From: Flavobacterium dauae | GTDB taxonomy: Bacteria; Bacteroidota; Bacteroidia; Flavobacteriales; Flavobacteriaceae | NCBI RefSeq assembly: GCF_004151275.2 | Contig: NZ_CP130821.1 | Location: forward strand, 2,170,001 to 2,234,000 | Length of the DNA: 64,000 nucleotides | Reading direction: 5' to 3' | In this document: one piece after another, positions 33,062-42,775 of the stretch | Position numbering within the stretch: position 1 is the stretch's first letter | Layout of the letters: each line of letters starts with the position of its first letter | Notes under the pieces: model-generated | Seen by the model: only the letters and a program-made list of their open reading frames with translations | Told to the model about the DNA's origin: nothing | Databases searched by the model: none | Translations under genes and position numbers: made by a program

Positions 33062-33613
33062 ATGAGTAATCCATCAAACATAAAACAAGTTGCACCGCCC
33101 GAAGGTTTTTCCGGCGAAGGTTTTTTTGCAACAAAATTAAGCGAAGTTGTAGGTTTGGCTCGTGCCAATTCTATGTGGCCGTTACCTTTTGCAACATCAT
33201 GTTGCGGTATTGAATACATGGCAACAATGGCTGCTACTTACGATATAGGCAGGTTCGGATCAGAACGTATGAGTTTCTCTCCTCGCCAGGCAGACATGCT
33301 TTTGGTTATGGGAACCATCGCTAAAAAAATGGCGCCGATTTTACGTCAGGTGTACGAACAAATGGCCGAACCTAAATGGGTTATTGCCGTTGGCGCCTGT
33401 GCAAGTACAGGTGGTGTTTTTGATACGTATTCTGTTTTACAGGGTATCGATAAAGTAATTCCTGTTGATGTTTACGTACCAGGTTGCCCACCACGTCCGG
33501 AACAAATTTTAGATGGTATTCTAGAATTACAAAACATCGTTAAAAACGAATCGGTTCGCCGTAGAAGCAGCGATGAATACAAAGATTTATTAAACTCATA
33601 TAACATTAAATAA
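33062..33613 (+). CDS. nuoB: NADH-quinone oxidoreductase subunit B
   Basis: 183 residues carrying the N2 [4Fe-4S] cluster. Ligand cysteines are seen in [11 protein letters not shown] (tandem CC), GACASTGG and [10 protein letters not shown]2 hands electrons to quinone. It lies 14 bases after nuoA and its stop is 1 base before nuoC. Confidence 0.97.
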   Translation: MSNPSNIKQVAPPEGFSGEGFFATKLSEVVGLARANSMWPLPFATSCCGIEYMATMAATYDIGRFGSERMSFSPRQADMLLVMGTIAKKMAPILRQVYEQMAEPKWVIAVGACASTGGVFDTYSVLQGIDKVIPVDVYVPGCPPRPEQILDGILELQNIVKNESVRRRSSDEYKDLLNSYNIK

Positions 33614-33614
33614 C

Positions 33615-34136
33615 ATGAGCTTAACAAACGAAATCATTCAGCAAACCTTAAGCCAGCAGTTTACTCCAAAAGTAGAAAACTTTCATATTCTGCACGATAT
33701 GTTGGCGTTTGAAGTTAAAAAAGATGCATCGTTCGAAGTGATTAAATTCTTAAAAGAAGATCCTTCTATGAACTTCAACTTTTTAACCGATGTTTGCGGA
33801 GTTCATTACCCAGATTACGAAGAAGACCGCCAGTTTTGTGTGGTGTATCATTTACACAATTGGTTTGATAATATACGTGTTCGCGTAAAAGTATTTTTAC
33901 CGGCAAACAATCCCGAAGCAGAAAGTATTGTTCCATTGTATCCTGCTGCAAACTGGCAAGAACGCGAAACTTATGATTTCTACGGAATTGTATTTAAAAA
34001 TCATCCGCAGTTAAAACGTATTTTAAATATGGATGAAATGGAATCTTTCCCACTTAGAAAAGAATTTCCTTTAGAAGATCAAGGTAGAACCGATAAAGAC
34101 GACCGTTTCTTTGGTAGAACTGGTCCTAATTGTTAA
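33615..34136 (+). CDS. nuoC: NADH-quinone oxidoreductase subunit C
   Basis: 173 residues. The 30-kDa subunit signature is near the C-terminus: ESFPLRKEFPLEDQGR. Soluble subunit of the connecting module. NuoC and NuoD are separate genes here, not fused as in E. coli. Confidence 0.95.
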   Translation: MSLTNEIIQQTLSQQFTPKVENFHILHDMLAFEVKKDASFEVIKFLKEDPSMNFNFLTDVCGVHYPDYEEDRQFCVVYHLHNWFDNIRVRVKVFLPANNPEAESIVPLYPAANWQERETYDFYGIVFKNHPQLKRILNMDEMESFPLRKEFPLEDQGRTDKDDRFFGRTGPNC

Positions 34137-34146
34137 TACGAAAACT

Positions 34147-35385
34147 ATGTCAGATTTATTATTAGTTCCGGAAAAGCGATTTGAAAAACAAATCCTGGAA
34201 ACAAGAGAAAAAGATGGTGTAGAATTATCTATTTTAAATTTAGGTCCTACACACCCGGCAACCCACGGAATTTTTCAAAACATCCTTTTAATGGATGGCG
34301 AAAAAATCATTGATGGAGAAGGAACCGTTGGATACATTCACCGTGCCTTTGAGAAAATTGCAGAAAACCGTCCGTTTTATCAAATCAACGTTTTAACCGA
34401 TCGTTTAAACTACTGTTCATCGCCAATTAACAACACCGGTTGGTGGATGACGGTTGAAAAAATGTTGGGTATCGAAATTCCAAAACGCGTACAATATATG
34501 CGTGTAATTATTATGGAATTAGCGCGTATTGCCGATCACATCATTTGTAGTTCGGTTATGGGTGTTGATACCGGCGCATTAACCGGTTTCTTATACGTAA
34601 TGCAGTATCGCGAAAAAATATACGAAATCTACGAAGAAATCTGTGGTGCACGTTTAACTACAAACATGGGACGTATTGGTGGTTTTGAGCGTGAATGGAG
34701 TGAAACTGCTTGGAGAAAAATCGATGAATTTTTAGCAGAATTCCCAGCCGTGTGGACAGAGTTTGAAAACATGCTTTCACGTAATCGTATCTTTATGGAT
34801 CGTACCATTGGTGCAGGTGCTATTGATGCCGATATGGCAATGAGCTACGGTTTCACAGGACCAAATTTACGTGCTGCCGGTGTTGATTACGATCTTCGTG
34901 TAGCGCAACCTTACTGTTCGTACGAAGATTTTGAATTTGACATTCCTGTTGGGCAAAACGGCGATTGTTACGATCGTTTTTGTGTGCGTAATGCAGAAGT
35001 TTGGGAAAGTATGAAAATCATCCGTCAGGCATTGGAAAAAATGCCGGCAGAAGGTGGTTATCACGCAGATGTTCCTGATTATTATCTTCCTCCAAAAGAA
35101 GATGTTTACAATAATATGGAAGCCTTAATTTACCATTTTAAAATTGTAATGGGCGAAATTCCGGTTCCAAACACAGAAGTTTATCATGCTGTTGAAGGCG
35201 GAAACGGCGAATTAGGTTTTTACCTGATTACCAACGGTAGCCGCGTGCCTTACCGTTTACACTTCCGCAGACCATGTTTTATTTATTACCAGGCATATAA
35301 CGAAATTGTTAAAGGGCGCAGCTTGTCTGATGCTATTATTACCCTTTCAAGTATGAACGTTATTGCAGGCGAATTAGATTGTTAA
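34147..35385 (+). CDS. nuoD: NADH-quinone oxidoreductase subunit D
   Basis: 412 residues from ATG 34147 (MSDLLLVPEKRF); the open frame extends upstream across the nuoC end but without homology. Marks: LNLGPTHPATHGIFQ, the RIGGFEREW region and the C-terminal GELDC ending. Homologous to the large subunit of NiFe hydrogenases without the metal ligands; forms the quinone pocket with NuoB. Confidence 0.97.
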   Translation: MSDLLLVPEKRFEKQILETREKDGVELSILNLGPTHPATHGIFQNILLMDGEKIIDGEGTVGYIHRAFEKIAENRPFYQINVLTDRLNYCSSPINNTGWWMTVEKMLGIEIPKRVQYMRVIIMELARIADHIICSSVMGVDTGALTGFLYVMQYREKIYEIYEEICGARLTTNMGRIGGFEREWSETAWRKIDEFLAEFPAVWTEFENMLSRNRIFMDRTIGAGAIDADMAMSYGFTGPNLRAAGVDYDLRVAQPYCSYEDFEFDIPVGQNGDCYDRFCVRNAEVWESMKIIRQALEKMPAEGGYHADVPDYYLPPKEDVYNNMEALIYHFKIVMGEIPVPNTEVYHAVEGGNGELGFYLITNGSRVPYRLHFRRPCFIYYQAYNEIVKGRSLSDAIITLSSMNVIAGELDC

Positions 35386-35471
35386 AACCGTATTAATGTA
35401 TATTGAAAAAATGTATAATGTGAAATAGATAATAATATACAACATTACGTTATACACTATACAATAAAAAA
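35386..35471. repeat. Imperfect inverted repeat between nuoD and nuoE
   Basis: An 86-base gap, unusually long for this operon. It is made of AT-rich near-repeats, with TGTATAATGT on one side and ACATTACGTTATACA on the other. It could fold in the mRNA. No gene. Confidence 0.5.
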
Positions 35472-36005
35472 ATGGAAACATTAAAAAAATATCATCAAGA
35501 CATCAATATCACCCCTGAATTAATGCAACGCATTCAGGAATTGATCAGTCATTATCCCGAGGGCAGACAAAAATCGGCATTACTTCCCGTATTGCACGAA
35601 TTACAAGATGCGCACGACAATTGGTTAAGTGTTGATTTACAAAATAAAGCAGCCGAATTACTTAACATTACTCCTATCGAAGTGTACGAAGTGGTTACTT
35701 TTTATACCATGTTCAACCAAAAACCAGTAGGAAAGTATATGTTGGAATTTTGTGTAACATCTTGTTGTGCCATTAATAAAGCCGAAGATGTTATGGATTA
35801 TGCCTGCGAAAAATTAGGCGTAAAACCAGGACAGGTAACAGCAGACGGATTATTTTCTGTAGTTGGTGTACAATGTTTAGGTGCTTGTGGTTATGCACCA
35901 ATGTTACAGTTGGGCGATTTTTACCACGAACATTTAACCAAAGAAAAAGTAGATCAATTGATTGAAGATTGCAAAGCCGATAAAATAACTTTACACGATA
36001 AATAA
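35472..36005 (+). CDS. nuoE: NADH-quinone oxidoreductase subunit E
   Basis: 177 residues, the thioredoxin-like [2Fe-2S] (N1a) subunit. Ligands are in FCVTSCCAIN (C-x4-C) and CLGACGYAPM (C-x3-C). Part of the NADH-oxidising module with NuoF and NuoG. Confidence 0.95.
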   Translation: METLKKYHQDINITPELMQRIQELISHYPEGRQKSALLPVLHELQDAHDNWLSVDLQNKAAELLNITPIEVYEVVTFYTMFNQKPVGKYMLEFCVTSCCAINKAEDVMDYACEKLGVKPGQVTADGLFSVVGVQCLGACGYAPMLQLGDFYHEHLTKEKVDQLIEDCKADKITLHDK

Positions 36006-36012
36006 TAATACT

Positions 36013-37377
36013 ATGGGACAAAAGATATTATTTGAAAAAATTCATATTCCGGGTATTAAAACGTACGATGTTTATCGTGAAAATGGTGGATATGCTTCTG
36101 TAGAAAAAGCATTGAAAATGAATCCCGACGATATTACCGAAGAAGTAAAAACTTCTGGTCTTCGTGGTCGTGGTGGCGCTGGTTTCCCTGTGGGATTGAA
36201 GTGGAGCTTTATCGATAAAAAATCTGGAAATCCACGCCATTTGGTTTGTAATGCCGATGAATCTGAACCAGGTACATTTAAAGATCGATATTTAATGGAA
36301 TATATTCCGCATTTATTGATCGAAGGAATGATTACCTCGTCGTTTGCTTTAGGTGCAAACCTTTCGTACATCTACATTCGTGGCGAATATATGTGGGTTT
36401 TTAAAACCTTAGAACGCGCCATTAAAGAAGCCTACGCAGCCGGTTGGTTGGGTAAAAATATAAAAGGATCGGGTTACGATTTGGATCTTCACGTTCATTG
36501 TGGCGGTGGTGCGTATATCTGCGGAGAAGAAACCGCTTTAATAGAATCTTTGGAAGGTAAGCGTGGAAATCCGCGTATTAAACCGCCTTTCCCGGCTGTT
36601 AAAGGATTGTGGCAAAACCCAACGGTTGTAAATAACGTAGAATCAATCGCTACCGTGCCTTGGATTTTATTGAATTCGGGTGAAGATTATGCTAAAATTG
36701 GTTTAGGCAGATCTACCGGAACAAAATTATTCTCAGTTTCTGGTCACGTTAAAAAACCAGGAGTTTATGAAATTGAAATGGGTATGACCGTTGATGAATT
36801 CATGAATTCTGATGAATATTGTGGTGGAATGATCGATGATCGTCCGTTAAAAGGATTAATTCCTGGAGGTTCTTCGGTGCCAATTCTTCCACAACACTTA
36901 ATTTTCAAAACAGCGAACGGAGAAGATCGTTTAATGACGTATGAATCGTTGGCCGACGGCGGTTTCGCAACAGGATCATCATTAGGTTCAGGCGGATTCA
37001 TCGTTTATAATGATACGGCTTGTATCGTTCGAAATACATGGAATTTCTCAAGATTCTATCACCATGAAAGTTGTGGGCAATGTTCGCCTTGTCGTGAAGG
37101 AACCGGTTGGATGGAAAAAATCTTGTGGAGAATAGAAAACGGTCAGGGTACAGAAGAAGATATCGATGTATTGTGGAGTATTCAAGCAAAAATTGAAGGT
37201 AACACCATTTGTCCGTTAGGCGACGCTGCTGCTTGGCCAGTTGCTGCTGCTATTCGTCATTTTAGAGACGAGTTTGAATACCACATTCGTTTCCCTGAAA
37301 AAATTAAAAAAAGAGACCATTTTGTAAATGAGCCTTTTGAAAAAGTGAAACATTTATTAAACACAGTAACAATATAA
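36013..37377 (+). CDS. nuoF: NADH-quinone oxidoreductase subunit F
   Basis: 454 residues, the NADH- and FMN-binding subunit. [16 protein letters not shown] is the FMN/NADH glycine-rich region, [19 protein letters not shown] a second one, and [15 protein letters not shown] the N3 [4Fe-4S] ligands. It starts 7 bases after nuoE. Confidence 0.97.
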   Translation: MGQKILFEKIHIPGIKTYDVYRENGGYASVEKALKMNPDDITEEVKTSGLRGRGGAGFPVGLKWSFIDKKSGNPRHLVCNADESEPGTFKDRYLMEYIPHLLIEGMITSSFALGANLSYIYIRGEYMWVFKTLERAIKEAYAAGWLGKNIKGSGYDLDLHVHCGGGAYICGEETALIESLEGKRGNPRIKPPFPAVKGLWQNPTVVNNVESIATVPWILLNSGEDYAKIGLGRSTGTKLFSVSGHVKKPGVYEIEMGMTVDEFMNSDEYCGGMIDDRPLKGLIPGGSSVPILPQHLIFKTANGEDRLMTYESLADGGFATGSSLGSGGFIVYNDTACIVRNTWNFSRFYHHESCGQCSPCREGTGWMEKILWRIENGQGTEEDIDVLWSIQAKIEGNTICPLGDAAAWPVAAAIRHFRDEFEYHIRFPEKIKKRDHFVNEPFEKVKHLLNTVTI

Positions 37378-37455
37378 TTTTGTTTAAGGTTTAAAGTTTA
37401 AGGTTTCAAGTGCATAACCTTAAACGTTAAACATCAAACTTTAAACTACAAAACA
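37378..37455. repeat. Inverted/direct repeat stretch between nuoF and nuoG
   Basis: A 78-base gap of TTTAAGGTTTAAAGTTTAAGG on one side and ACCTTAAACGTTAAAC then CAAACTTTAAAC on the other. It can form a long A-T-rich stem in the transcript. Same kind of insert as in the nuoD-nuoE gap, with different words. Confidence 0.6.
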
Positions 37456-38478
37456 ATGAAAGTTACAATAGACGGAATAGAACTAGAAGTAGAACCAGGT
37501 ACAACCGTACTACAGGCTGCCCGTATGATTGGTGGCGATGTGGTACCGCCTGCGATGTGCTACTATTCAAAATTAAAAGACACCGGTGGTAACTGCCGTG
37601 CCTGTTTGGTAGAAGTATCAAAAGGTAGCGAAGCAGATCCGCGCCCTATGCCTAAAATGATGCCATCGTGTAAAACGGGCGTTATGGACGGAATGGAAGT
37701 AAAAGTAAAGACTTCAGATAGAGCATTAGATGCACGCAAAGCAGTTACCGAATTTTTATTGATCAACCACCCGTTAGATTGCCCTGTTTGTGACCAAGCC
37801 GGTGAATGTGATTTGCAAAACCTATCGTTTAAACACGGATTGGAAAAAACGCGTTTTAAAGAAGAAAAACGTACGTTTGAACCAGAAAACATTGGCGATA
37901 AAATTCAATTGCACATGAACCGTTGTATTTTGTGTTATCGTTGTGTGCATACGGCAGAACAAGTTTGTGGCAGCAGAAATCACGGTGTTTTAAATCGTGG
38001 CGATCATGCACAAATTTCCACTTATGTATCGGCAGCAATAGACCACGAAATGTCCGGTAATATGATTGATGTGTGTCCCGTTGGTGCGTTGACCGATAAA
38101 ACCTTCCGTTTTAAATCGCGTGTTTGGTTTAACAAACCGTTTGATGCCCACAGAAACTGTGATAAATGTTGTGGAAAAACCACTTTATGGATGTTTGGCA
38201 ACGAAATTCAACGTGTTACGGCTCGTAAAGACGAGTTTCACGAAGTAGAAGAGTTCATTTGCAACGAGTGCCGTTTTGATCACAAAGAAGTATCTGATTG
38301 GGTAATTGAAGGTCCTCGCAAATTTGAGAAATGGAGTGTTATCAATCAAAGCAACTACACCCGTAAAATGGATACGGTTAAAATTGATACCGAAAAGCAT
38401 ATTTTAGAAGGTCGAGATCAAGATCGTAAAAAAATTAGTATGACAGAAGTTCCATATAAAAACACAGAAAACAGTTAA
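37456..38478 (+). CDS. nuoG: NADH-quinone oxidoreductase subunit G, short form
   Basis: 340 residues, against about 900 in E. coli. It has the N-terminal ferredoxin-like [2Fe-2S] region (CYYSKLKDTGGNCRACLVEV), the His-Cys [4Fe-4S] site (HPLDCPVCDQAGECDLQ) and a further Cys-rich region (NRCILCYRCVHTAEQVCG, DVCPVGALTDK). After about residue 240 there is only a short Cys-containing end; the molybdopterin-oxidoreductase-like domain is absent. The frame ends cleanly 2 bases before nuoH, so this is the short form and not a truncation. Such short NuoG proteins are known in Bacteroidota. Confidence 0.92.
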   Translation: MKVTIDGIELEVEPGTTVLQAARMIGGDVVPPAMCYYSKLKDTGGNCRACLVEVSKGSEADPRPMPKMMPSCKTGVMDGMEVKVKTSDRALDARKAVTEFLLINHPLDCPVCDQAGECDLQNLSFKHGLEKTRFKEEKRTFEPENIGDKIQLHMNRCILCYRCVHTAEQVCGSRNHGVLNRGDHAQISTYVSAAIDHEMSGNMIDVCPVGALTDKTFRFKSRVWFNKPFDAHRNCDKCCGKTTLWMFGNEIQRVTARKDEFHEVEEFICNECRFDHKEVSDWVIEGPRKFEKWSVINQSNYTRKMDTVKIDTEKHILEGRDQDRKKISMTEVPYKNTENS

Positions 38479-38480
38479 TT

Positions 38481-39512
38481 ATGGAAGAAGCAATTATTAT
38501 AGAAAAAAGCGTAATTATTGTCGCTGTTTTTGCAATTACCATGCTTTTTGCCATGTACTGTACCTTGGCAGAACGTAAAATTGCTGCTTGGATTCAAGAC
38601 CGTAGAGGTCCAAACCGTGCGGGGCCGGGTGGAATGTTACAACCTTTGGCAGATGGTTTAAAACTTTTTGCGAAAGAAGAATTCATGCCAAACACACCAA
38701 ATACGTTCTTATTCGTTTTTGGTCCGTTCATATCTATGACCATGGCATTAATGACGTCGGCGGTAATTCCGTGGGGTGATACCTTAGAAATTGGCGGTAG
38801 AAAGGTAATTTTACAGGCAGCTGATATTAACGTGGCAATGCTTTATGTTTTTGCAGTATTATCGGTAAGTGTGTACGGAATTATGATTGGTGGTTGGGCA
38901 TCTAACAACAAATATTCATTGATTAGTGCTATGCGTGTGGCATCTCAAATGATTTCGTACGAAATTGCTATGGGATTGTCTATTGTTGCTATTCTAATGA
39001 TGCACAGCTCTATGAGTTTGCGCGAAATTGCAGCAGGTCAGCACGAAATGCATTGGAATATCTTTTATCAGCCTTTAGGCTTTTTCATATTTTTGATTTG
39101 TTCGTTTGCAGAAACCAACAGAACACCTTTTGATTTGGCAGAATGTGAGCAAGAGTTAATTGGTGGATACCACACAGAATATTCGTCTATGAGAATGGGA
39201 TTCTTCCTGTTTGCAGAATATGCGGCAATGTTTATCTCTTCTACCCTATTGGCAGTTCTTTATTTAGGAGCTTACAATTATCCGGGTATGACGTGGGCAG
39301 CCGAAAACTGGGGCGAAAACATCGCAAACATTATTGGTATTGCAGTATTGTTTGGTAAAATCTGTTTCTTTATTTTCTTGTACATGTGGGTACGTTGGAC
39401 TATTCCACGTTTCCGTTATGACCAGTTAATGAATTTAGGTTGGAAAACGTTAATTCCGTTAGCAATATTAAACATTGTGGTTACTGCGGTTGTATTATTA
39501 TTAAATCGCTAA
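38481..39512 (+). CDS. nuoH: NADH-quinone oxidoreductase subunit H
   Basis: 343 residues, eight or so membrane helices. Signature ERKIAAWIQDRRGPNRAGPG near the N-terminus, and the acidic loop AETNRTPFDLAECEQELIGG. Forms the quinone channel at the membrane interface. Confidence 0.97.
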   Translation: MEEAIIIEKSVIIVAVFAITMLFAMYCTLAERKIAAWIQDRRGPNRAGPGGMLQPLADGLKLFAKEEFMPNTPNTFLFVFGPFISMTMALMTSAVIPWGDTLEIGGRKVILQAADINVAMLYVFAVLSVSVYGIMIGGWASNNKYSLISAMRVASQMISYEIAMGLSIVAILMMHSSMSLREIAAGQHEMHWNIFYQPLGFFIFLICSFAETNRTPFDLAECEQELIGGYHTEYSSMRMGFFLFAEYAAMFISSTLLAVLYLGAYNYPGMTWAAENWGENIANIIGIAVLFGKICFFIFLYMWVRWTIPRFRYDQLMNLGWKTLIPLAILNIVVTAVVLLLNR

Positions 39513-39524
39513 AAAACAGAAATT

Positions 39525-40064
39525 ATGTCAATTCAAAATACATCCTTATCGGGAAGAAAAAAGCAAGTTTCTAATAAAGAAATGACACTTGGCGAACGTT
39601 TGTATATTGGTGCAATTGCAGGCGGTATGGCAACTACTTTTAAGCATTTGTTTAAAAAGAAGGTTACTATTAGTTACCCGGAAGAAACACGTCCGTTCAG
39701 TCCGGTTTATCGCGGTCAGCACATGCTAATGCGCGATGAAGAAGGTAGAGAACGTTGTACAGCTTGTGGTTTGTGTGCATTATCATGCCCTGCCGAAGCT
39801 ATTACCATGAAAGCTGCTGAACGCACTGCAGACGAATTGCACTTATACCGCGAAGAAAAATACGCAGAAATTTACGAGATTAATATGTTGCGTTGTATTT
39901 ACTGCGGTTTGTGCGAAGAAGCTTGCCCTAAACAGGCAATTTATCTTACTACATCTAAAAAAATCGTAAAGGCTGATACTAATCGCGAGCATTTTATTTT
40001 TGGTAAAGAGCAATTGGTTATGCCTTTAGATCAAGCTATTAACAACACAGCAAAATCAGAATAA
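39525..40064 (+). CDS. nuoI: NADH-quinone oxidoreductase subunit I
   Basis: 179 residues, ferredoxin-like with two [4Fe-4S] sites (N6a and N6b): CTACGLCALSCP and CIYCGLCEEACP. Transfers electrons from the NADH module to NuoB. Confidence 0.97.
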   Translation: MSIQNTSLSGRKKQVSNKEMTLGERLYIGAIAGGMATTFKHLFKKKVTISYPEETRPFSPVYRGQHMLMRDEEGRERCTACGLCALSCPAEAITMKAAERTADELHLYREEKYAEIYEINMLRCIYCGLCEEACPKQAIYLTTSKKIVKADTNREHFIFGKEQLVMPLDQAINNTAKSE

Positions 40065-40066
40065 AA

Positions 40067-40573
40067 ATGATAGAGATTTTATTTTACATTCTTTCGGCTG
40101 TTACTTTAGGAAGCGCGTTTTTAACCATTCTTTCTAAAAACCCTATACACAGTGCCATTTGGTTGGTTATCTGTTTCTTTAGTATTGCAGGTCATTACGC
40201 CCTATTAAACTCTCAGTTCTTGGCAATGGTTCACATCATTGTATATTCTGGAGCGATTATGATTTTAATGTTGTTCACCATCATGTTAATGAACTTGAAC
40301 ATAAGTGATGAAATTGCAAAACCTATTGTAACCAAAATAATTGCTACGGTTTGTTTCTGTTTGATCGGATTCTTTTTAGTGAGTTCCTTGGCACAAACAG
40401 CTCCGGCATTAGAAACTTATACACAAACAGGAGTAGATTTTCAAACCATTCAGGTTTTAGGAAAAGTGTTATTGAACGAATTTGTACTTCCGTTTGAAAT
40501 GGCTGCTATTTTATTGTTAATGGCAATGATTGGCGCCGTATTAATATCTAAAAAAGAGAAAAAAACAGCATAA
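40067..40573 (+). CDS. nuoJ: NADH-quinone oxidoreductase subunit J
   Basis: 168 residues with five membrane helices; LLNSQFLAMVHIIVYSGAIM is the conserved helix that bears the pi-bulge in the family. Membrane arm subunit. It starts 2 bases after nuoI and ends 1 base before nuoK. Confidence 0.95.
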   Translation: MIEILFYILSAVTLGSAFLTILSKNPIHSAIWLVICFFSIAGHYALLNSQFLAMVHIIVYSGAIMILMLFTIMLMNLNISDEIAKPIVTKIIATVCFCLIGFFLVSSLAQTAPALETYTQTGVDFQTIQVLGKVLLNEFVLPFEMAAILLLMAMIGAVLISKKEKKTA

Positions 40574-40574
40574 T

Positions 40575-40895
40575 ATGGAAAACGTTTTACAACAAATTGG
40601 GATAGACCAATACATTTACTTAGCCATATTACTGTTTTGTATTGGTGCATTTGGTATTTTATACCGTAGAAATGCAATTGTTATGTTCATGTCGATCGAA
40701 ATTATGCTAAACGCTGCAAACTTGCTTTTAGTTGCTTTTTCTACGTATCACGAAGATGCAAACGGACAGGTATTTGTATTTTTTACAATGGCTGTTGCTG
40801 CTGCCGAAGTAGCAATTGGACTGGCAATTTTGGTGGCGATTTATAGAAATATAGGATCGATTGATATTGATAAACTTAAAAAATTAAAAGGATAG
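40575..40895 (+). CDS. nuoK: NADH-quinone oxidoreductase subunit K
   Basis: 106 residues, three membrane helices, with conserved glutamates in FMSIEIMLNAANL and AVAAAEVAIGLA that take part in proton movement in this MrpC-related subunit. Confidence 0.97.
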   Translation: MENVLQQIGIDQYIYLAILLFCIGAFGILYRRNAIVMFMSIEIMLNAANLLLVAFSTYHEDANGQVFVFFTMAVAAAEVAIGLAILVAIYRNIGSIDIDKLKKLKG

Positions 40896-40896
40896 C

Positions 40897-42765
40897 ATGA
40901 GTACAACTATTTTACTACTTACATTGATTTTCCCTTTGGTTGGTACATTAATCAACGGATTTTGGGGCAAACATTTAAGCAAAAAAGTATCGGGTACTAT
41001 TGCAACATTGGCTATTGCCGCATCGTTTGTAACTTCATGCTTATTTTTCGCTTACATTCAAGATGGTGAACCTGTAAAAGTGGTTTTGTTTGAATGGATG
41101 AATTTCAATTATTTTTCAATTGATTTCGGATTTTATTTTGATCAGTTAGCTGCTTTATGGCTGATGTTCATTACAGGTATCGGAACATTGATTCATCTGT
41201 ATTCAACAAGCTATATGAGCCATGACGAGAATTTCTCGAAATTCTTTACCTACCTGAATTTCTTTGTTTTCTTCATGTTGATTTTAGTAACAGGAAGTAA
41301 CTTGGCAATGATGTTCATTGGTTGGGAAGGTGTTGGTTTATGCTCGTACCTATTGATTGGTTTCTGGTATAAAAACCAAGACTACAACAACGCAGCAAAG
41401 AAAGCATTCATCATGAACCGTATTGGTGATTTAGGCTTTTTGGTCGGAATTTTCGTAACAGGCTATTTATTTCACACATTAGATTTTGTTGCCTTAAAAG
41501 AACAAAGCTACTTGGCTCCTACTTTAGGTATTGCAACTATGGCATTTTTCATAGCAGCAACAGGTAAAAGTGCTCAGTTACCGCTTTACACTTGGTTACC
41601 CGATGCAATGGCAGGTCCAACACCTGTATCGGCATTAATTCACGCGGCTACTATGGTAACGGCAGGTATCTTTATGATTACGCGTTTAAACTTTTTGTTC
41701 GATTTAACTCCGGATGTTCAGCATATCATTGCAATAATTGGTGCCGTAACCTCTTTAGTTGCCGCAACCATTGCCTTGGTACAAAACGATATTAAAAAAG
41801 TATTGGCATATTCTACCGTATCACAATTAGGTTTAATGTTTTTGGCATTAGGTTTAGGTGCTTACGAAGTTGCCGTTTTCCACGTAATTACACACGCATT
41901 CTTTAAAGCTTGTTTATTCTTAGGTTCGGGATCGGTTATACACGCAGTTGGCGGCGAACAAGATATGCGACACATGGGCGGATTGAGAAAACACATGAAA
42001 ATTACTTATGCTACGTTTTTTATATCAACCTTAGCAATATCAGGTTTCCCTCCACTATCAGGTTTCTTCTCTAAAGACGAAATTTTATTGACAGCATTCC
42101 ACCACAACACCGTTTTATGGGTTGTAGCGAGTTTAGCATCGATATTAACAGCTTTTTATATGTTCCGTTTATTGTTCTTGACCTTCTCTAACAAATTCAG
42201 AGGCACTAAAGAACAAGAAGATCATTTACACGAAAGTCCGTCTGCAATGACCATGCCTTTAATCATTTTAGCAGTTTTGGCAGCAGTTGGCGGATTAATC
42301 AGTATTCCGGGGAACAGTTGGTTAAACGAATTTTTAAAACCGGTAATTAAAAACAGTGCTACATTACAACACCATGAATTAGGCACAACCGAATACATGT
42401 TAATGGGCTTAGCTGTTGTTGGTGCATTGGTTGGTTTAATGGTTGCTTACTTAAAGTACATTAAAAACAAACAAGTACCTGTGAACGACAACAATGTATC
42501 GGGCTTACAGAAATTGTTTGCGAACAAATATTATTTAGATGAAATTTATATGTTGATTATTGTTAATCCGTTAAATTTCTTTGGATCTTTCTTTAAAAAA
42601 CAAATTGATGGCTTAATCAACGGTGTTGTTTTAAGTTTAGGAAGAATTCCTGCAGAACTATCTTATCAAGGTAAAAAAGCACAAAACGGAAACATTGGCT
42701 TGTATTTATTTGCCTTTGTAATTGGTGTTTGTGGCTTGTTGTATTATTTATTTATGTGTTACTAA
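40897..42765 (+). CDS. nuoL: NADH-quinone oxidoreductase subunit L
   Basis: 622 residues, an antiporter-like subunit with about 14-16 membrane helices. GWEGVGLCSYLLIGFWY, LPDAMAGPTPVSALIHAATM and VTAGIF are canonical. The long C-terminal end corresponds to the lateral helix HL. One of three proton-pumping subunits with NuoM and NuoN. Confidence 0.97.
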   Translation: MSTTILLLTLIFPLVGTLINGFWGKHLSKKVSGTIATLAIAASFVTSCLFFAYIQDGEPVKVVLFEWMNFNYFSIDFGFYFDQLAALWLMFITGIGTLIHLYSTSYMSHDENFSKFFTYLNFFVFFMLILVTGSNLAMMFIGWEGVGLCSYLLIGFWYKNQDYNNAAKKAFIMNRIGDLGFLVGIFVTGYLFHTLDFVALKEQSYLAPTLGIATMAFFIAATGKSAQLPLYTWLPDAMAGPTPVSALIHAATMVTAGIFMITRLNFLFDLTPDVQHIIAIIGAVTSLVAATIALVQNDIKKVLAYSTVSQLGLMFLALGLGAYEVAVFHVITHAFFKACLFLGSGSVIHAVGGEQDMRHMGGLRKHMKITYATFFISTLAISGFPPLSGFFSKDEILLTAFHHNTVLWVVASLASILTAFYMFRLLFLTFSNKFRGTKEQEDHLHESPSAMTMPLIILAVLAAVGGLISIPGNSWLNEFLKPVIKNSATLQHHELGTTEYMLMGLAVVGALVGLMVAYLKYIKNKQVPVNDNNVSGLQKLFANKYYLDEIYMLIIVNPLNFFGSFFKKQIDGLINGVVLSLGRIPAELSYQGKKAQNGNIGLYLFAFVIGVCGLLYYLFMCY

Positions 42766-42775
42766 AATTAGGACG

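Noticed and set aside
37456..38478. nuoG as a truncated pseudogene
   Set aside because: The frame is intact, the gene fits tightly before nuoH, and short NuoG is normal in this phylum.
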